Part shown: positions 7,110 to 15,306 of the stretch, piece by piece
Layout of the letters: each line of letters begins with the position of its first letter
Position numbering within the stretch: position 1 is the stretch's first letter
Origin: a virus
IMG/VR virus record: IMGVR_UViG_3300044614_001341
Span: 50,608-114,607 of that record
DNA length: 64,000 bases
Direction: 5' to 3' (one strand)
Position numbers and translations under genes: made by a program
The notes under the pieces: generated by a model
Database searches by the model: none
What the model was told of the DNA's origin: nothing
Seen by the model: only the letters and a program-made list of their open reading frames with translations

Positions 7110-7519
7110 CGGTCATCAGGTGCTCTATTTTCCGAAAAGTATGAATCAAACGCACCCTCAGGATAACGCTTGAGAAGTTTTTGAACATTACGAGCAACAA
7201 CATCATCGAGTGTAGTATCCAGTGCCATACAAGCCTGGGCAACATACCACATAATATCACCCAGTTCAATAATCAGGTGCTCACGATTATCCTCATTATA
7301 AGGTTTACCTTGAAACACCATCTTCTTAACAATCTCCATAAACTCACCACCTTCTGCATTAATACCAACAGCAGAAGTCAGAAGACGCTCAATATTTGCA
7401 CCTTTCTCATCCAGTTCAACCAGGCGATCAGAAAGGGCAAGAAAGTCTTTAGATGCGTCAGAAGTTACGGCATCTACAAACTCAGCGTACTTATCAAAAT
7501 TAACGTGTTTAGTTTCCAT
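7106..7519 (-). CDS. mazG: MazG-like nucleotide pyrophosphohydrolase
   Basis: A 137-residue single-domain protein. The all-alpha NTP pyrophosphatase signature is present: EGGEFMEIVKK at ~56-66 and ELGDIMWYVAQ at ~85-95, whose acidic residues bind Mg. MazG hydrolyses (d)NTPs to monophosphates; cyanophage MazG has been linked to nucleotide recycling and host growth control. It overlaps gp41 by one base and has its own sigma70 promoter within the gp41 3' end (7570-7598), so it can be expressed apart from the replication operon. The C-terminal YPEGAFDSYFSENR is typical of phage copies. Confidence 0.9.
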   Translation of the reverse strand: METKHVNFDKYAEFVDAVTSDASKDFLALSDRLVELDEKGANIERLLTSAVGINAEGGEFMEIVKKMVFQGKPYNEDNREHLIIELGDIMWYVAQACMALDTTLDDVVARNVQKLLKRYPEGAFDSYFSENRAPDDR

Positions 7520-8898
7520 TAAAATTTAAATCCTTCAAATGACTTTTTGAGTTTCTTGTCTTCGTAATCATTATACTCGTCTTCGTTTCCAGAGTCAAGT
7601 ATGTCTTTTTGTGCTGACTGTTCACAATCATACAGTCTCATTTTAGCACGATCAATACCCACAATAAAACGCTTAAAGATTGTTGGGTCATTATAACGAT
7701 TCTTCAATTGTTTCACCATAATCTGTCCCAATCCCTCCAACTCTTCAGTGCTAATAAGGGCAAACATAAGATCAGCAGTAGCAGGGAGACCAAAGGACTC
7801 ACTAGTATCAGTAAGTTCAACATCAGAATTACCATAACCACTGCGGGTAGTCTGGGTAGCAGAGACAATGGGAACATTGAATTCCACTGCCAAACCGCGA
7901 AGTTCCTCTGCAATTGACTTAATGTATGAATAAGAATTGATAGAACTGTTTGCCTTATGCCTAGAGGAAGCACAAATATTAAGGTAGTCAATGAAAATAA
8001 TATCAGGTCGAAATGATTTCTTAAGAGCAAGTTCATTGAGAAGTGCCTTGAAATGTCCTGAGTGTGCAGAAGCGGTAGGATATTCTTTGATTACCAAAGA
8101 ACCTTGTGTCTTCTTTGCAATATTATTTACTTTATTTTCAAATGCCGAACGTGGGAGATCAACCAGTTGCTGAATCGGGACATTGAGAAGGTTTGCATCA
8201 ATTCTTTCTGCAATTCGTTCTTCCGCCATCTCAAGAGTGATGTAGAGTACGTTCCTACCCTGTAGCAACGCGGCACTAGCAACGTGACACATGAACAACG
8301 ATTTCCCAACACCCGTTCCAGCGAGAGCAATATTGAGAGTCTTGTTAGGTAAACCACCTTTCGTGATTTTGTTGAAATATTCCAAGTCAAACTCGATTTT
8401 ATCTTCTTTACGGTGGTAAAATTCATAACGCTCTCCATAATTTTGAAGATAATCGTGTCCAATATTATTATCAAAAGATACTGCTAGAGCATCTGAAAGA
8501 ATACTTGGAATAGCATCACGATTTTTCTTCCCATCATTACCATCGGCAATATGAATAGACTCCATAAGTGCTAGGTAAATGGCACGATCACGACACCACT
8601 TTTCTGTGGTGTCAAGAATCCATTGCTTATCTACTATAGCATCGTTCAAAGATGCATTGATTTCTCGAATCTCCTTGACTTCAGTTTCATTGAGATCTGT
8701 GCGATTTTCTACCTCAATGTTGAGTGCTTCAATGGTGATTGCTGAACCATACTTAACAATGAATTGAACAATCTCCTCAAAAATGACCTTCTCCGCCTTT
8801 TGCTCAAAATAATCTGGTTGTATGAAAGGTATAACTTTTCGTGAGTAATCTTCATTAAATACAAGGTTCCTTAAAATAGTAGTTTCAATTCTTTCCAT
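7519..8898 (-). CDS. 41: Replicative DNA helicase (gp41, DnaB-like)
   Basis: A 459-residue protein (T4 gp41: 475). The N-terminal helical domain spans ~1-140. The RecA-like helicase core has Walker A AGTGVGKS at 193-200, a Walker B region IIFIDYLNI and an SATQTTRSG sensor segment. The C-terminus is acidic and Lys-rich. It is the hexameric 5'-3' helicase of the T4-type replisome and recruits primase. It overlaps the 2OG oxygenase gene by one base, in the gp43-uvsX-gp41 operon order shared by cyanophages. Confidence 0.97.
   Translation of the reverse strand: MERIETTILRNLVFNEDYSRKVIPFIQPDYFEQKAEKVIFEEIVQFIVKYGSAITIEALNIEVENRTDLNETEVKEIREINASLNDAIVDKQWILDTTEKWCRDRAIYLALMESIHIADGNDGKKNRDAIPSILSDALAVSFDNNIGHDYLQNYGERYEFYHRKEDKIEFDLEYFNKITKGGLPNKTLNIALAGTGVGKSLFMCHVASAALLQGRNVLYITLEMAEERIAERIDANLLNVPIQQLVDLPRSAFENKVNNIAKKTQGSLVIKEYPTASAHSGHFKALLNELALKKSFRPDIIFIDYLNICASSRHKANSSINSYSYIKSIAEELRGLAVEFNVPIVSATQTTRSGYGNSDVELTDTSESFGLPATADLMFALISTEELEGLGQIMVKQLKNRYNDPTIFKRFIVGIDRAKMRLYDCEQSAQKDILDSGNEDEYNDYEDKKLKKSFEGFKF
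7570..7598 (-). promoter_or_regulatory. Sigma70 promoter within gp41, upstream of mazG
   Basis: TTGACT (7593-7598), 17-bp spacer, TATAAT (7570-7575), ~50 bp before the mazG ATG. One mismatch in total from the consensus hexamers. Confidence 0.75.
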
Positions 8899-9455
8899 TA
8901 TTTGTAATGCAAATAGGCACTCATAATATACTTTGGACCACTGATAGAAGGTTCTCCCTTATGAGGAAACATCCAGAGTGGGGGAAACATAATTAAGGTT
9001 CCCTGCTTTGGTTGAATTTGAACATCCTTAAAGACAGTTTGACCACCACTTTCAACATCATTCAAATACCACATAAACGATAAAAATCTGCGGGCGGTCC
9101 CATAGTCTATCACATCTACGTGAGTATCAAACTGATCAATACCATTTGGTTCGTATTTTTTAATACGAAATTGTTCTAGAGCGTGTTCTTCAGGAAATAC
9201 ACGCTTATCTACAAACTCGTAATACTTATCACGATACTCAAAAATCTTTTTAATGATGTGATTATGAACTTGATTAACTTCTGGTGTTAATTCACGATTT
9301 TCTGTGAAATTAAATTGATTAAAATTAGGTTTCCCCTCATTATCATGACGCTCTTGTTTGTCAGGAACCTGATCAAATAAACTAATTAGAAAGTTGCATA
9401 TATCAGGTTCAAGAGCATTTTCGTAAATATGAATAAAATCTCGAAGTTCATCCAT
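8898..9455 (-). CDS. 2OG-Fe(II) dioxygenase (prolyl 4-hydroxylase type)
   Basis: 185 residues from the ATG at 9455, which overlaps the uvsX stop and follows an AAGGTG ribosome site; a longer frame would need a TTG start at 9476. The jelly-roll oxygenase motif is visible: HVD (iron His and Asp) after DQFDT, a GGQTVF segment, and a distal His in MFPHKGEP. Such enzymes use 2-oxoglutarate and O2 to hydroxylate protein or DNA substrates. T4-like cyanophages commonly carry one or more. It sits between uvsX and gp41 in the replication operon, but its substrate is unknown. Confidence 0.88.
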   Translation of the reverse strand: MDELRDFIHIYENALEPDICNFLISLFDQVPDKQERHDNEGKPNFNQFNFTENRELTPEVNQVHNHIIKKIFEYRDKYYEFVDKRVFPEEHALEQFRIKKYEPNGIDQFDTHVDVIDYGTARRFLSFMWYLNDVESGGQTVFKDVQIQPKQGTLIMFPPLWMFPHKGEPSISGPKYIMSAYLHYK

Positions 9456-10452
9456 AAGAGAATTCACCTTTAGCAATCACATCCAGTTTTTCCATTACTT
9501 CTTCAGTAAAGTACTCTTTTGGATTTGCTAGAATTTGTTTGGCATAAATTTTCTTACCATCCATTTCATAACGTCCCGCAACATTCTTCCAGAGTCCGCC
9601 GAGTTCCCCGAGTTCCAAAAGACCATAATAGCGATCAAGACCGCGCTCATCATAAAATAGACGGACTTCAACTTGCTGGTTCTCCTTACTTAAACGCGAC
9701 TTAGCAGTCTTTGCCTTGATAATATTTCCAACGATTTCTGTTCCATCCTTTTCCTTTTTCTTTGAAAGGTAAATGATACTAGAAGCAGCATACTTAAGAC
9801 CACTACCACCACCCATCTCCTTAGTAGGAACATAAGCACCAATAACATCATAAGTGTGATTGGTTACAATCATAGGGATTTTTGCTTGACCAAGTTTCAA
9901 AGTAAGCATACGGAATGCACCTTTAATCAGTTGGGATTTGGTCATGTCACGAACTTCTTTATCATTCAAAGCATCATTAATCTCTTTACTTGTAGAAAGC
10001 ATTCCCAAAGAGTCTAGAACAAACATACAAGGATTTCGTTCTCCCTCAGGTTTTTTCATATACATATCTACTGCTTTGAGTGCCGTTCCACGAAACTCTT
10101 CAACAGTAACAACATTGACAACCACAAGACGAGAAGTATCAATTCCACGGGATTCTAAAAGAGATTTAGTGATAGCAGCCTCAGTGTCAAAGTAGAGACA
10201 GTAACCATCGGGATGAGTATCAAGAAAGTTCTTAACCACGGCGAGAGAGAAAAAAGTCTTTCCAGTAGAAGACTCTCCAGCAATAGCAGTAATCTTATTC
10301 CCAGATACACCACCAAATACACTACCTGAAACCAGTGCATTAAAAATGTATGAACCTGTATCAACATAAGTCTCTGTCTCATCAATGTCGGAAGCAAGTT
10401 GCGTATACTCACCACCAATTTCTTTTACAATATCTTTAAGAAAATCCATCAT
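9448..10452 (-). CDS. uvsX: UvsX recombinase (RecA family)
   Basis: A 334-residue protein. Walker A GESSTGKT lies at 59-66, and a Walker B-like CMFVLDSLG and the KAKTAKSRLSKE loop follow. It forms filaments on ssDNA and catalyses strand invasion for recombination-dependent replication and repair, loaded by UvsY. It starts with ATGATG overlapping the stop of the 46-residue ORF. T4 UvsX is 391 residues; this shorter size is normal for cyanophages. Confidence 0.96.
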   Translation of the reverse strand: MMDFLKDIVKEIGGEYTQLASDIDETETYVDTGSYIFNALVSGSVFGGVSGNKITAIAGESSTGKTFFSLAVVKNFLDTHPDGYCLYFDTEAAITKSLLESRGIDTSRLVVVNVVTVEEFRGTALKAVDMYMKKPEGERNPCMFVLDSLGMLSTSKEINDALNDKEVRDMTKSQLIKGAFRMLTLKLGQAKIPMIVTNHTYDVIGAYVPTKEMGGGSGLKYAASSIIYLSKKKEKDGTEIVGNIIKAKTAKSRLSKENQQVEVRLFYDERGLDRYYGLLELGELGGLWKNVAGRYEMDGKKIYAKQILANPKEYFTEEVMEKLDVIAKGEFSYG

Positions 10453-10589
10453 TCTTTCTCCATATTTTCATTTTTATCAATATAGTTCATTTTATAAGTC
10501 CATAATTTTTGATAGAGTGCAGAATCTCCTCCCAATCTCATAGCACTAATAATCGTATTCAATTCTTTTTCGTTAATAGGCAAATCCAT
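10449..10589 (-). CDS. Conserved mini-protein between gp43 and uvsX
   Basis: A 46-residue ORF starting MDLPINEKELNTIISAMRLG. The ATG overlaps the gp43 stop (TGATG) and its own TGA overlaps the uvsX start, so it is tightly coupled on both sides. The sequence suggests two helices, the second with GGDSALYQKLWTYK. A short ORF of this type occupies the same place in many cyanophages. Function unknown; the position suggests a replisome or recombination accessory factor, which is inference. Confidence 0.75.
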   Translation of the reverse strand: MDLPINEKELNTIISAMRLGGDSALYQKLWTYKMNYIDKNENMEKE

Positions 10590-13090
10590 CAGTTAAAAAA
10601 TGACTCTAAGGTTGTTATATGTTCTGTTTTCCATCCAATTGCATCAAGAATGGACTTAAGTGGTTCAAGAAAACTTTTTTCAAATTGTAGTTCATAGTCA
10701 ATATATTTGTCAAGTCCAAGTTCCAAAGGAAAATCTTGAATGAAAGAGACAATATTTTCTTGAATAATATTTGGTTTTTTGAGGTAGATAAATTTAATCT
10801 TTTCCCCATTACCAATAAGTGAATATTTATTGGTGAGTTTTTTCTCTTTAATATAATGATTAAAGAGAAGTGCTCCACGAATATGAATTGGTGTTCCCTT
10901 CATATAAATGTCAGAATGGGAATGATATTTACGAACATCTGAGGCAGTTCTTGGAAAAGCAATCTGCTCTGGTGGCAGTTTTTTGAAGTCAGAACGACAC
11001 TTATCAATAAACTTAATCACCTGTTCTTCAGTTCCACTCATCATTAGTTTCAGACCATCTTTAATCATCTGGCGACAAGGAGCAGGTGTGGAGGATTTAA
11101 CTGCCTCAATACCCATCATCTTCAGTTTAGGTTCTTCATAACGAACACCCTCACTATCCCAAACATTGAGAATATACCGCTTTTTGGCAGTCCAGATTCC
11201 ACGGTCAGCAATATTCTCCCGCTTCATCTGCATCTTTTGGTCATATGCATTCACATAATCCGCCAGTTCTTGGTAGCAACTTTCAATATATTTTTCAAGT
11301 TCCACCTTAGCGACCTTATCAAGGAACGAAACAACGCTTTCAGTAGTTTTTTCTCTTCCCTTGTATACAGTTTCAACCAAAGGACCCATATTGAGATAAA
11401 TGGAATCAGTATCAGAAGCAATAACATAATCTACCTCTTTAGTTTTTAGAAGTTTATTGAGATAAGTATTCATTTTTTCTTCTATCCAACGAATAGCAAC
11501 TTGCCCAGAAAGAGTAATTGCCTCAGCATTCGCTAATTTAAAGTAACGAAAATACTGATTACCAATAGCACCATAGGCAGAGTTAAGTTGAATCTTTCTT
11601 GCCATTTGGATATTGTTACATCTAGCAATCTCCTTCTCAAGTTCCTTTGTCTTTTTCTTTTCATACTCCTGTTTAGCAGCAAGCATCTTCTTTTTGTAAA
11701 TGGTGCGATCTTCATAGATCTTTTCCATCAACTCTGGAAGAAATCCCCGAACATCTTTACGATACATTGCCCCATTAGCACATACCGCATAGTCCTTATA
11801 CATTTCAAATGTGAGTTGTTTGTTAAGGATCTTATCGACACTAACAGATGGGTGCCTTTCTTCTACCAAAGTTTCTGGTGAAATATTATAACCCATAATC
11901 AGGTGAGGATACAGTGAGTTAAGGTCAAAGTTCACAACCCAATCATACACCCCAGGAATCGGTTCTTTTACATAAGCACCAGCATACTTAGAATCTTTAT
12001 CAGACCTCACGTTTGGAGGAATCACAATATTCTTCTTTTTCAGATAGTTGTAGATAATTGTATCCCACATACGAACCTGAGAGAAAACATCAGCATAGTT
12101 TGCCTTAGCATCATACGCCATCGTCAAAGCAAGTTCAATGAGTTTCATCTTGTCTTCCAAACGGTCAACAAGTTCTACGTCAATGATGTTGTATTCTACA
12201 AACTTCTGCCAACCTTTGGTGTAGAAATCTTTGAACGTATCAAACTCACTGTGATCTAACTTTTTCTGACCAAGTTCTACATTTGCAATGTGGTCAAGAC
12301 GATAAGATTCCTGTGCCTTATAAGTAAACTTCTTATAAAGATTCAGATAATCAAGTTGACTTACTCCACCAATATCATAGGAAATATGCTTACGCCCAGA
12401 GATGAATGTTTCACTTTCAGTTACCAATCCCCATGGAGACATACGCTTCATGAGTTTTTCTCCCAGAACACGATCTATACGACGAACCAAGTATGGGATA
12501 TCATATAATTCACTATTCCAACCAGTAATGACTTCAGGTGTATTCTCCTCAATCATCCACCAATTAATAAAGTCGTTCAACAAATCATGCTCATTTGTAA
12601 AAGAACGATATTTTACATTACTCTGTTGATTATTGAACTTACCAAGACCCCAAGTAAGAATCTGTTTTGTATTATAATCTTGAAGTGTAATGAGCAACAC
12701 TTCTTCAGCGGCACTTTCCACATCAGGGAATCCATTCTCGGATGCAACCTCAATATCAATTGTTGTTACTTTGATTTTATTAATATCAAACTTAACTTCA
12801 TCTTCAGGATAAGTTTCGGAAATATATTGATAGATGTATCGGTCATTTCCATGAATTGAAAATCCTTGAACATCAGTATATTTCTTAATAAATTCTCTAC
12901 ATTCTCTTACTGTTCCAGGTTGAATTGGTTCAACACATTCACCATTCAGAGTTTTATATTCAGTATTCTTTTTTGAAGGAACAAAAAGAGTCGGGTAAAA
13001 CTTCTCACGGGTCATGAAATGTTTACCATTTTCATAACCACGGACCAAGAAGTGGTCCCCGACCATCTGGACATTTGTATAAAATCGCAT
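10589..13090 (-). CDS. 43: DNA polymerase, family B (gp43)
   Basis: An 833-residue protein (T4 gp43: 898). The 3'-5' exonuclease motifs are present: DIE at ~112-114 and GWNSELYDIPY. The polymerase motifs follow in order: motif A DLNSLYPHLI, motif B KIQLNSAYGA and motif C SDTDSIY with both catalytic aspartates. The C-terminal tail likely binds the gp45 clamp. The gene is intact, with no intein. It overlaps the small ORFs on both sides and belongs to the operon started by the promoter at 13661-13689. Confidence 0.98.
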   Translation of the reverse strand: MRFYTNVQMVGDHFLVRGYENGKHFMTREKFYPTLFVPSKKNTEYKTLNGECVEPIQPGTVRECREFIKKYTDVQGFSIHGNDRYIYQYISETYPEDEVKFDINKIKVTTIDIEVASENGFPDVESAAEEVLLITLQDYNTKQILTWGLGKFNNQQSNVKYRSFTNEHDLLNDFINWWMIEENTPEVITGWNSELYDIPYLVRRIDRVLGEKLMKRMSPWGLVTESETFISGRKHISYDIGGVSQLDYLNLYKKFTYKAQESYRLDHIANVELGQKKLDHSEFDTFKDFYTKGWQKFVEYNIIDVELVDRLEDKMKLIELALTMAYDAKANYADVFSQVRMWDTIIYNYLKKKNIVIPPNVRSDKDSKYAGAYVKEPIPGVYDWVVNFDLNSLYPHLIMGYNISPETLVEERHPSVSVDKILNKQLTFEMYKDYAVCANGAMYRKDVRGFLPELMEKIYEDRTIYKKKMLAAKQEYEKKKTKELEKEIARCNNIQMARKIQLNSAYGAIGNQYFRYFKLANAEAITLSGQVAIRWIEEKMNTYLNKLLKTKEVDYVIASDTDSIYLNMGPLVETVYKGREKTTESVVSFLDKVAKVELEKYIESCYQELADYVNAYDQKMQMKRENIADRGIWTAKKRYILNVWDSEGVRYEEPKLKMMGIEAVKSSTPAPCRQMIKDGLKLMMSGTEEQVIKFIDKCRSDFKKLPPEQIAFPRTASDVRKYHSHSDIYMKGTPIHIRGALLFNHYIKEKKLTNKYSLIGNGEKIKFIYLKKPNIIQENIVSFIQDFPLELGLDKYIDYELQFEKSFLEPLKSILDAIGWKTEHITTLESFFN

Positions 13091-13344
13091 TATGCAGTCA
13101 ATTCAAGATACTTTTCAACAATTTCTGGTTTAGGATTTACAATAGTAAGAATACTATCGGAGTGAATCATCATTTCTGTTTGGTCAGATACATCTGGCCA
13201 AGGAGTTAAATTTCCCTCAGCATCAATTTTATAGGGATTAATTAGTTTACAATCTGGTTCTCCAAGTTCAGAACCAACTTCAATAATCTCAGTGACAATT
13301 ACATTGTCAACCTTCAGTAAAAGACACTTCACTGTTTTCGACAT
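13090..13344 (-). CDS. Small beta-rich protein, Lsm-like (paralogue 1)
   Basis: An 84-residue protein overlapping the gp43 start by one base and the upstream gene by 38 bp. It shows repeated beta strands (KCLLLKVDNVIVTEIIEV), a KLINPYKI block, a TPWPD segment and an ILTIVNPKPEIVEKY tail. The order of these blocks matches the 110-residue neighbour (NPYKI/KPHKI, TPWPD/SPWII, ILTIVNP/VVTIVEP) and more loosely the protein at 30528-30935. The fold may be a small barrel of Sm/Lsm type; this is inference from strand pattern. Confidence 0.65.
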   Translation of the reverse strand: MSKTVKCLLLKVDNVIVTEIIEVGSELGEPDCKLINPYKIDAEGNLTPWPDVSDQTEMMIHSDSILTIVNPKPEIVEKYLELTA

Positions 13345-13639
13345 TTACTTTTTCCTCATACATTTCTTTAATAGTTTGAATTGGTTCTACAATCGTAACA
13401 ACCCAATCTGGCGGAACTGGTATTTGTTCATCGCTGGTTAGAATAATCCAAGGAGACAAAGAAATTTCTAAATCACCTTTTGAATTTTCATTTTCTTCTA
13501 CCAACAAAAATGCCTTTCTCGTCTCTATTTTATGAGGTTTCGTAAGTAGATACCCACATATCTTATCACCAGAAATCAATTCTTTGGCATCAGAAATAAC
13601 AGTTTCACCAGACTTTAATAGTACTAACTTGATTGACAT
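13307..13639 (-). CDS. Small beta-rich protein, Lsm-like (paralogue 2)
   Basis: A 110-residue protein starting MSIKLVLLKSGETVISDAKE. It has the same block order as its downstream neighbour: strands with SGE, a KPHKI segment, SPWII, then VVTIVEPIQTIKEMYEE. It is the first gene after the strong promoter at 13661-13689, with a leader of only ~15 nt. The overlap with the next gene suggests the two are made together, perhaps as a complex. Function unknown. Confidence 0.65.
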   Translation of the reverse strand: MSIKLVLLKSGETVISDAKELISGDKICGYLLTKPHKIETRKAFLLVEENENSKGDLEISLSPWIILTSDEQIPVPPDWVVTIVEPIQTIKEMYEEKVNVENSEVSFTEG

Positions 13640-13660
13640 TTTACGATGTACTCTTCGATC

Positions 13661-13689
13661 ATTATAGCAAAAAAATGGGGGAGCGTCAA
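13661..13689 (-). promoter_or_regulatory. Early sigma70 promoter of the gp43 operon, inside a terminator
   Basis: TTGACG (13684-13689), 17-bp spacer, TGC-TATAAT (-10 at 13661-13666). The -35 falls in the bulge and stem of the preceding terminator and the spacer contains its U-run. Confidence 0.85.
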
Positions 13690-13713
13690 ACTGGATTGTG
13701 CCAGTTGCTCCCC
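13668..13713 (-). terminator. Terminator with embedded promoter
   Basis: The outer stem GGGGAGC/GCTCCCC encloses an inner hairpin AACTGG/CCAGTT, with a GTCA/TGAC bulge on one side. A T-run (seven T) follows after one A. It ends the unit containing the 59-residue ORF. Confidence 0.85.
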
Positions 13714-13737
13714 TGCGGCGACGATATTCAGTTCTAT

Positions 13738-13917
13738 TTAGTCGCCACCAGAATCACCAGAAGATCCTCCAGAACCACTATCAGTATTGAGAGCACAAAC
13801 TTTCTTTTTGGGTGCCATAGCATATTTCACAGTTTTACCATAGCAATTTTCTTTTGTTGGTAAAGGAGGATTTCCAAAATCCCCAACTTTTTCCATAAAC
13901 TGCTGAAAAGTTTTCAT
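13738..13917 (-). CDS. Small protein with capsid-targeting-like N-terminus
   Basis: A 59-residue ORF starting MKTFQQFMEKVGDFGNPPLP. The first eight residues match the capsid-targeting peptide pattern (MKTYQEFI in T4), but the usual [LI]xE cleavage site is absent (FMEKV). The middle holds two Cys, and the C-terminus is a Ser/Gly/Asp linker (SGSGGSSGDSGGD). A CTAAATA late box lies 21 bp before the ATG and a terminator follows, so it is a single-gene late unit between early operons. Function unknown. Confidence 0.65.
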   Translation of the reverse strand: MKTFQQFMEKVGDFGNPPLPTKENCYGKTVKYAMAPKKKVCALNTDSGSGGSSGDSGGD

Positions 13918-13937
13918 TGCCCAACTAAGTTTTTTTC

Positions 13938-13944
13938 TATTTAG
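13938..13944 (-). promoter_or_regulatory. Late promoter box CTAAATA
   Basis: CTAAATA overlaps the Hsp20 stop codon and lies 21 bp before the ATG of the 59-residue late gene. Confidence 0.6.
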
Positions 13945-14381
13945 AGATAGTCCTTACGAGTATGATGCTCTGGTACTATTTTCCCAAGTACGATCCGTAA
14001 AAGTCCGTCTTCAAATGTGACTTCGCGAACTTCTGTGTCGTCGGATAAAGTCCACGCTCGTTTAAAACTTCTGCTAGCCACTCCCTTGTGGATAAACGTC
14101 CTATCCGTTTCGGCATTTGATTTTTGTCCTTCGACAAAAAGCTTTCCATATTCTGTGAAAACATTGACCTCTCCCTTCTTGAATCCTGCTAATGCAATCT
14201 CTAAGTGAGACTCTACATTATTTACCTGAATAAGATTGTAGGGGGGATAGTTTGTTGTAGTTTCGTGAAGATTAAATAAACGATCAAAATATTCATCCAT
14301 TCCAATACTATTGCGAGTGATTCTTTCCATCAAAGCAGGAAGATCCGCAGCAGTAAACCGTGATGTTGCAAGGTTAGTCAT
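13941..14381 (-). CDS. hsp20: Small heat-shock protein, Hsp20/IbpA family
   Basis: A 146-residue protein. The alpha-crystallin domain (~45-135) shows the strand order NLIQVNNVESHLEIALAGF, GKLFVEGQK, FIHKGVASRSFKRAWTL and the conserved GLLRIVL near the C-terminus. It is an ATP-independent holdase chaperone commonly found in cyanophages. A strong AAGGAG site precedes the ATG. The ~75-nt leader follows a terminator (14459-14483) and contains a TATAAT element at 14442-14447 without a good -35, so it may have its own weak or middle promoter. Confidence 0.92.
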   Translation of the reverse strand: MTNLATSRFTAADLPALMERITRNSIGMDEYFDRLFNLHETTTNYPPYNLIQVNNVESHLEIALAGFKKGEVNVFTEYGKLFVEGQKSNAETDRTFIHKGVASRSFKRAWTLSDDTEVREVTFEDGLLRIVLGKIVPEHHTRKDYL

Positions 14382-14458
14382 TATGGTAGCTCCTTAAAAA
14401 GCGAGTTTGTTTTTTGTGGACCCTTTCGGCATCCGTATATAATTATAACACTTTACAT

Positions 14459-14483
14459 AAAAAAGGCGGGTGTAAAACCCGCT
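14459..14483 (-). terminator. Rho-independent terminator after regA
   Basis: GCGGG/CCCGC stem with a short A/T-rich loop, then six T, directly after the RegA stop codon. It closes the gp45-gp44-gp62-regA unit. Confidence 0.85.
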
Positions 14484-14488
14484 CTTTT

Positions 14489-14929
14489 TCATTCGGCATC
14501 CTCCACCTTTTTCTTTTTAGCACCAATATTATACTTGGTCTCTAAAATCCAATCTCCCTTATCCTTATAGGCAAGAACTTTAATTTGATTCAGGGGAGCA
14601 ATATCCTGAATCTTTTTAACATCAACAATCTCAATCAAACCCCAATCAGCGAGAAGTTGAGCGATACGATTGCGACGTTGCACATCATTCACAGTCAGGT
14701 TAGCGTGTTTGCCATCCAGAGCAAACAGTTCCTTAAAGTGAACGAGATAATACCTACCTTGCTTGTGTAGAATATGGCAAGACTGATAGATTTTCTTTTC
14801 CTTTCTTGAAGCAACTCCGATACGGGTCAAAGTCTCACGAACCTTAAGAAAATCATCAGGTTCATTAAGGATCACTTCCACCATTTGGTCGGGCGCCCAC
14901 TTCACTTCAGGTTCTTGAACGACACTCAT
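14489..14929 (-). CDS. regA: RegA translational repressor
   Basis: A 146-residue protein that aligns by eye with T4 RegA: VEVILNEPDDFLKVRETLTRIGVASRKEKKIYQSC..., then YYLVHFKELFALDG, NRIAQLLADWGLIEIV and ETKYNIG. RegA binds early mRNAs near their start codons and blocks ribosomes. It lies in the conserved gp44-gp62-regA-gp43 order. It has ~15 extra N-terminal residues and an acidic/Lys tail compared with T4. It overlaps the gp62 stop by 4 bp. Confidence 0.96.
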   Translation of the reverse strand: MSVVQEPEVKWAPDQMVEVILNEPDDFLKVRETLTRIGVASRKEKKIYQSCHILHKQGRYYLVHFKELFALDGKHANLTVNDVQRRNRIAQLLADWGLIEIVDVKKIQDIAPLNQIKVLAYKDKGDWILETKYNIGAKKKKVEDAE

Positions 14930-15306
14930 TTTGTTCCTCCAGTTTCAAATTTCGATTTAATAAATGTTAGTTGTTCTTTAGTAAGAATCCTCAAAGCTTG
15001 TTTTGCCTTCTCATTACTATAACCATAATAACGTTTGACATAATCAAGGTCTTTGATTTTATCTTGACGGAGCCAGGGAGAAAATCTCTTCTTTTTCCTC
15101 AGACTATTTATATAAAAGTCATATTGCATCTTTTTTGGGAGGAAATGATATTGATTCATTTCATTTGCATACATCAAACAATCAATGTGCCCAGAAAAGC
15201 AGCGATTGATAATATAGGGTGCATATTCCTTCTCAAGTGAAGGGTCTTCGTCAATCAGGTGCTGTTTCGTTTGATTGATCGAGTTTAACCAGTCCTTCAA
15301 TTCCAT
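14926..15306 (-). CDS. 62: Clamp loader small subunit (gp62)
   Basis: 126 residues from the ATG at 15306 (MELKDWLNSINQTKQHLIDE); the longer frame would need a non-ATG start. Characteristic segments are YAPYIINRCFSGHIDCLMYANEMNQYH and LPKKMQYDFYINSLRKKKRFSPW. It combines with gp44 in a 4:1 complex that loads gp45. The start lies 56 bp inside the upstream dam gene, an unusually deep overlap. It is shorter than T4 gp62 (187), as usual in cyanophages. Confidence 0.93.
   Translation of the reverse strand: MELKDWLNSINQTKQHLIDEDPSLEKEYAPYIINRCFSGHIDCLMYANEMNQYHFLPKKMQYDFYINSLRKKKRFSPWLRQDKIKDLDYVKRYYGYSNEKAKQALRILTKEQLTFIKSKFETGGTK

Noticed and set aside
13735-13741. CTAAATAG at the stop of the 59-residue ORF as a further late promoter
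   Set aside because: No gene lies between it and the strong terminator at 13668-13713; the match is explained by the GAC-TAA-ATAG stop context.
14442-14447. TATAAT before hsp20 as a full sigma70 promoter
   Set aside because: The hexamer 17 bp upstream is CCCGCC, part of the terminator stem; no acceptable -35 is within 15-19 bp. It is mentioned only in the hsp20 entry.
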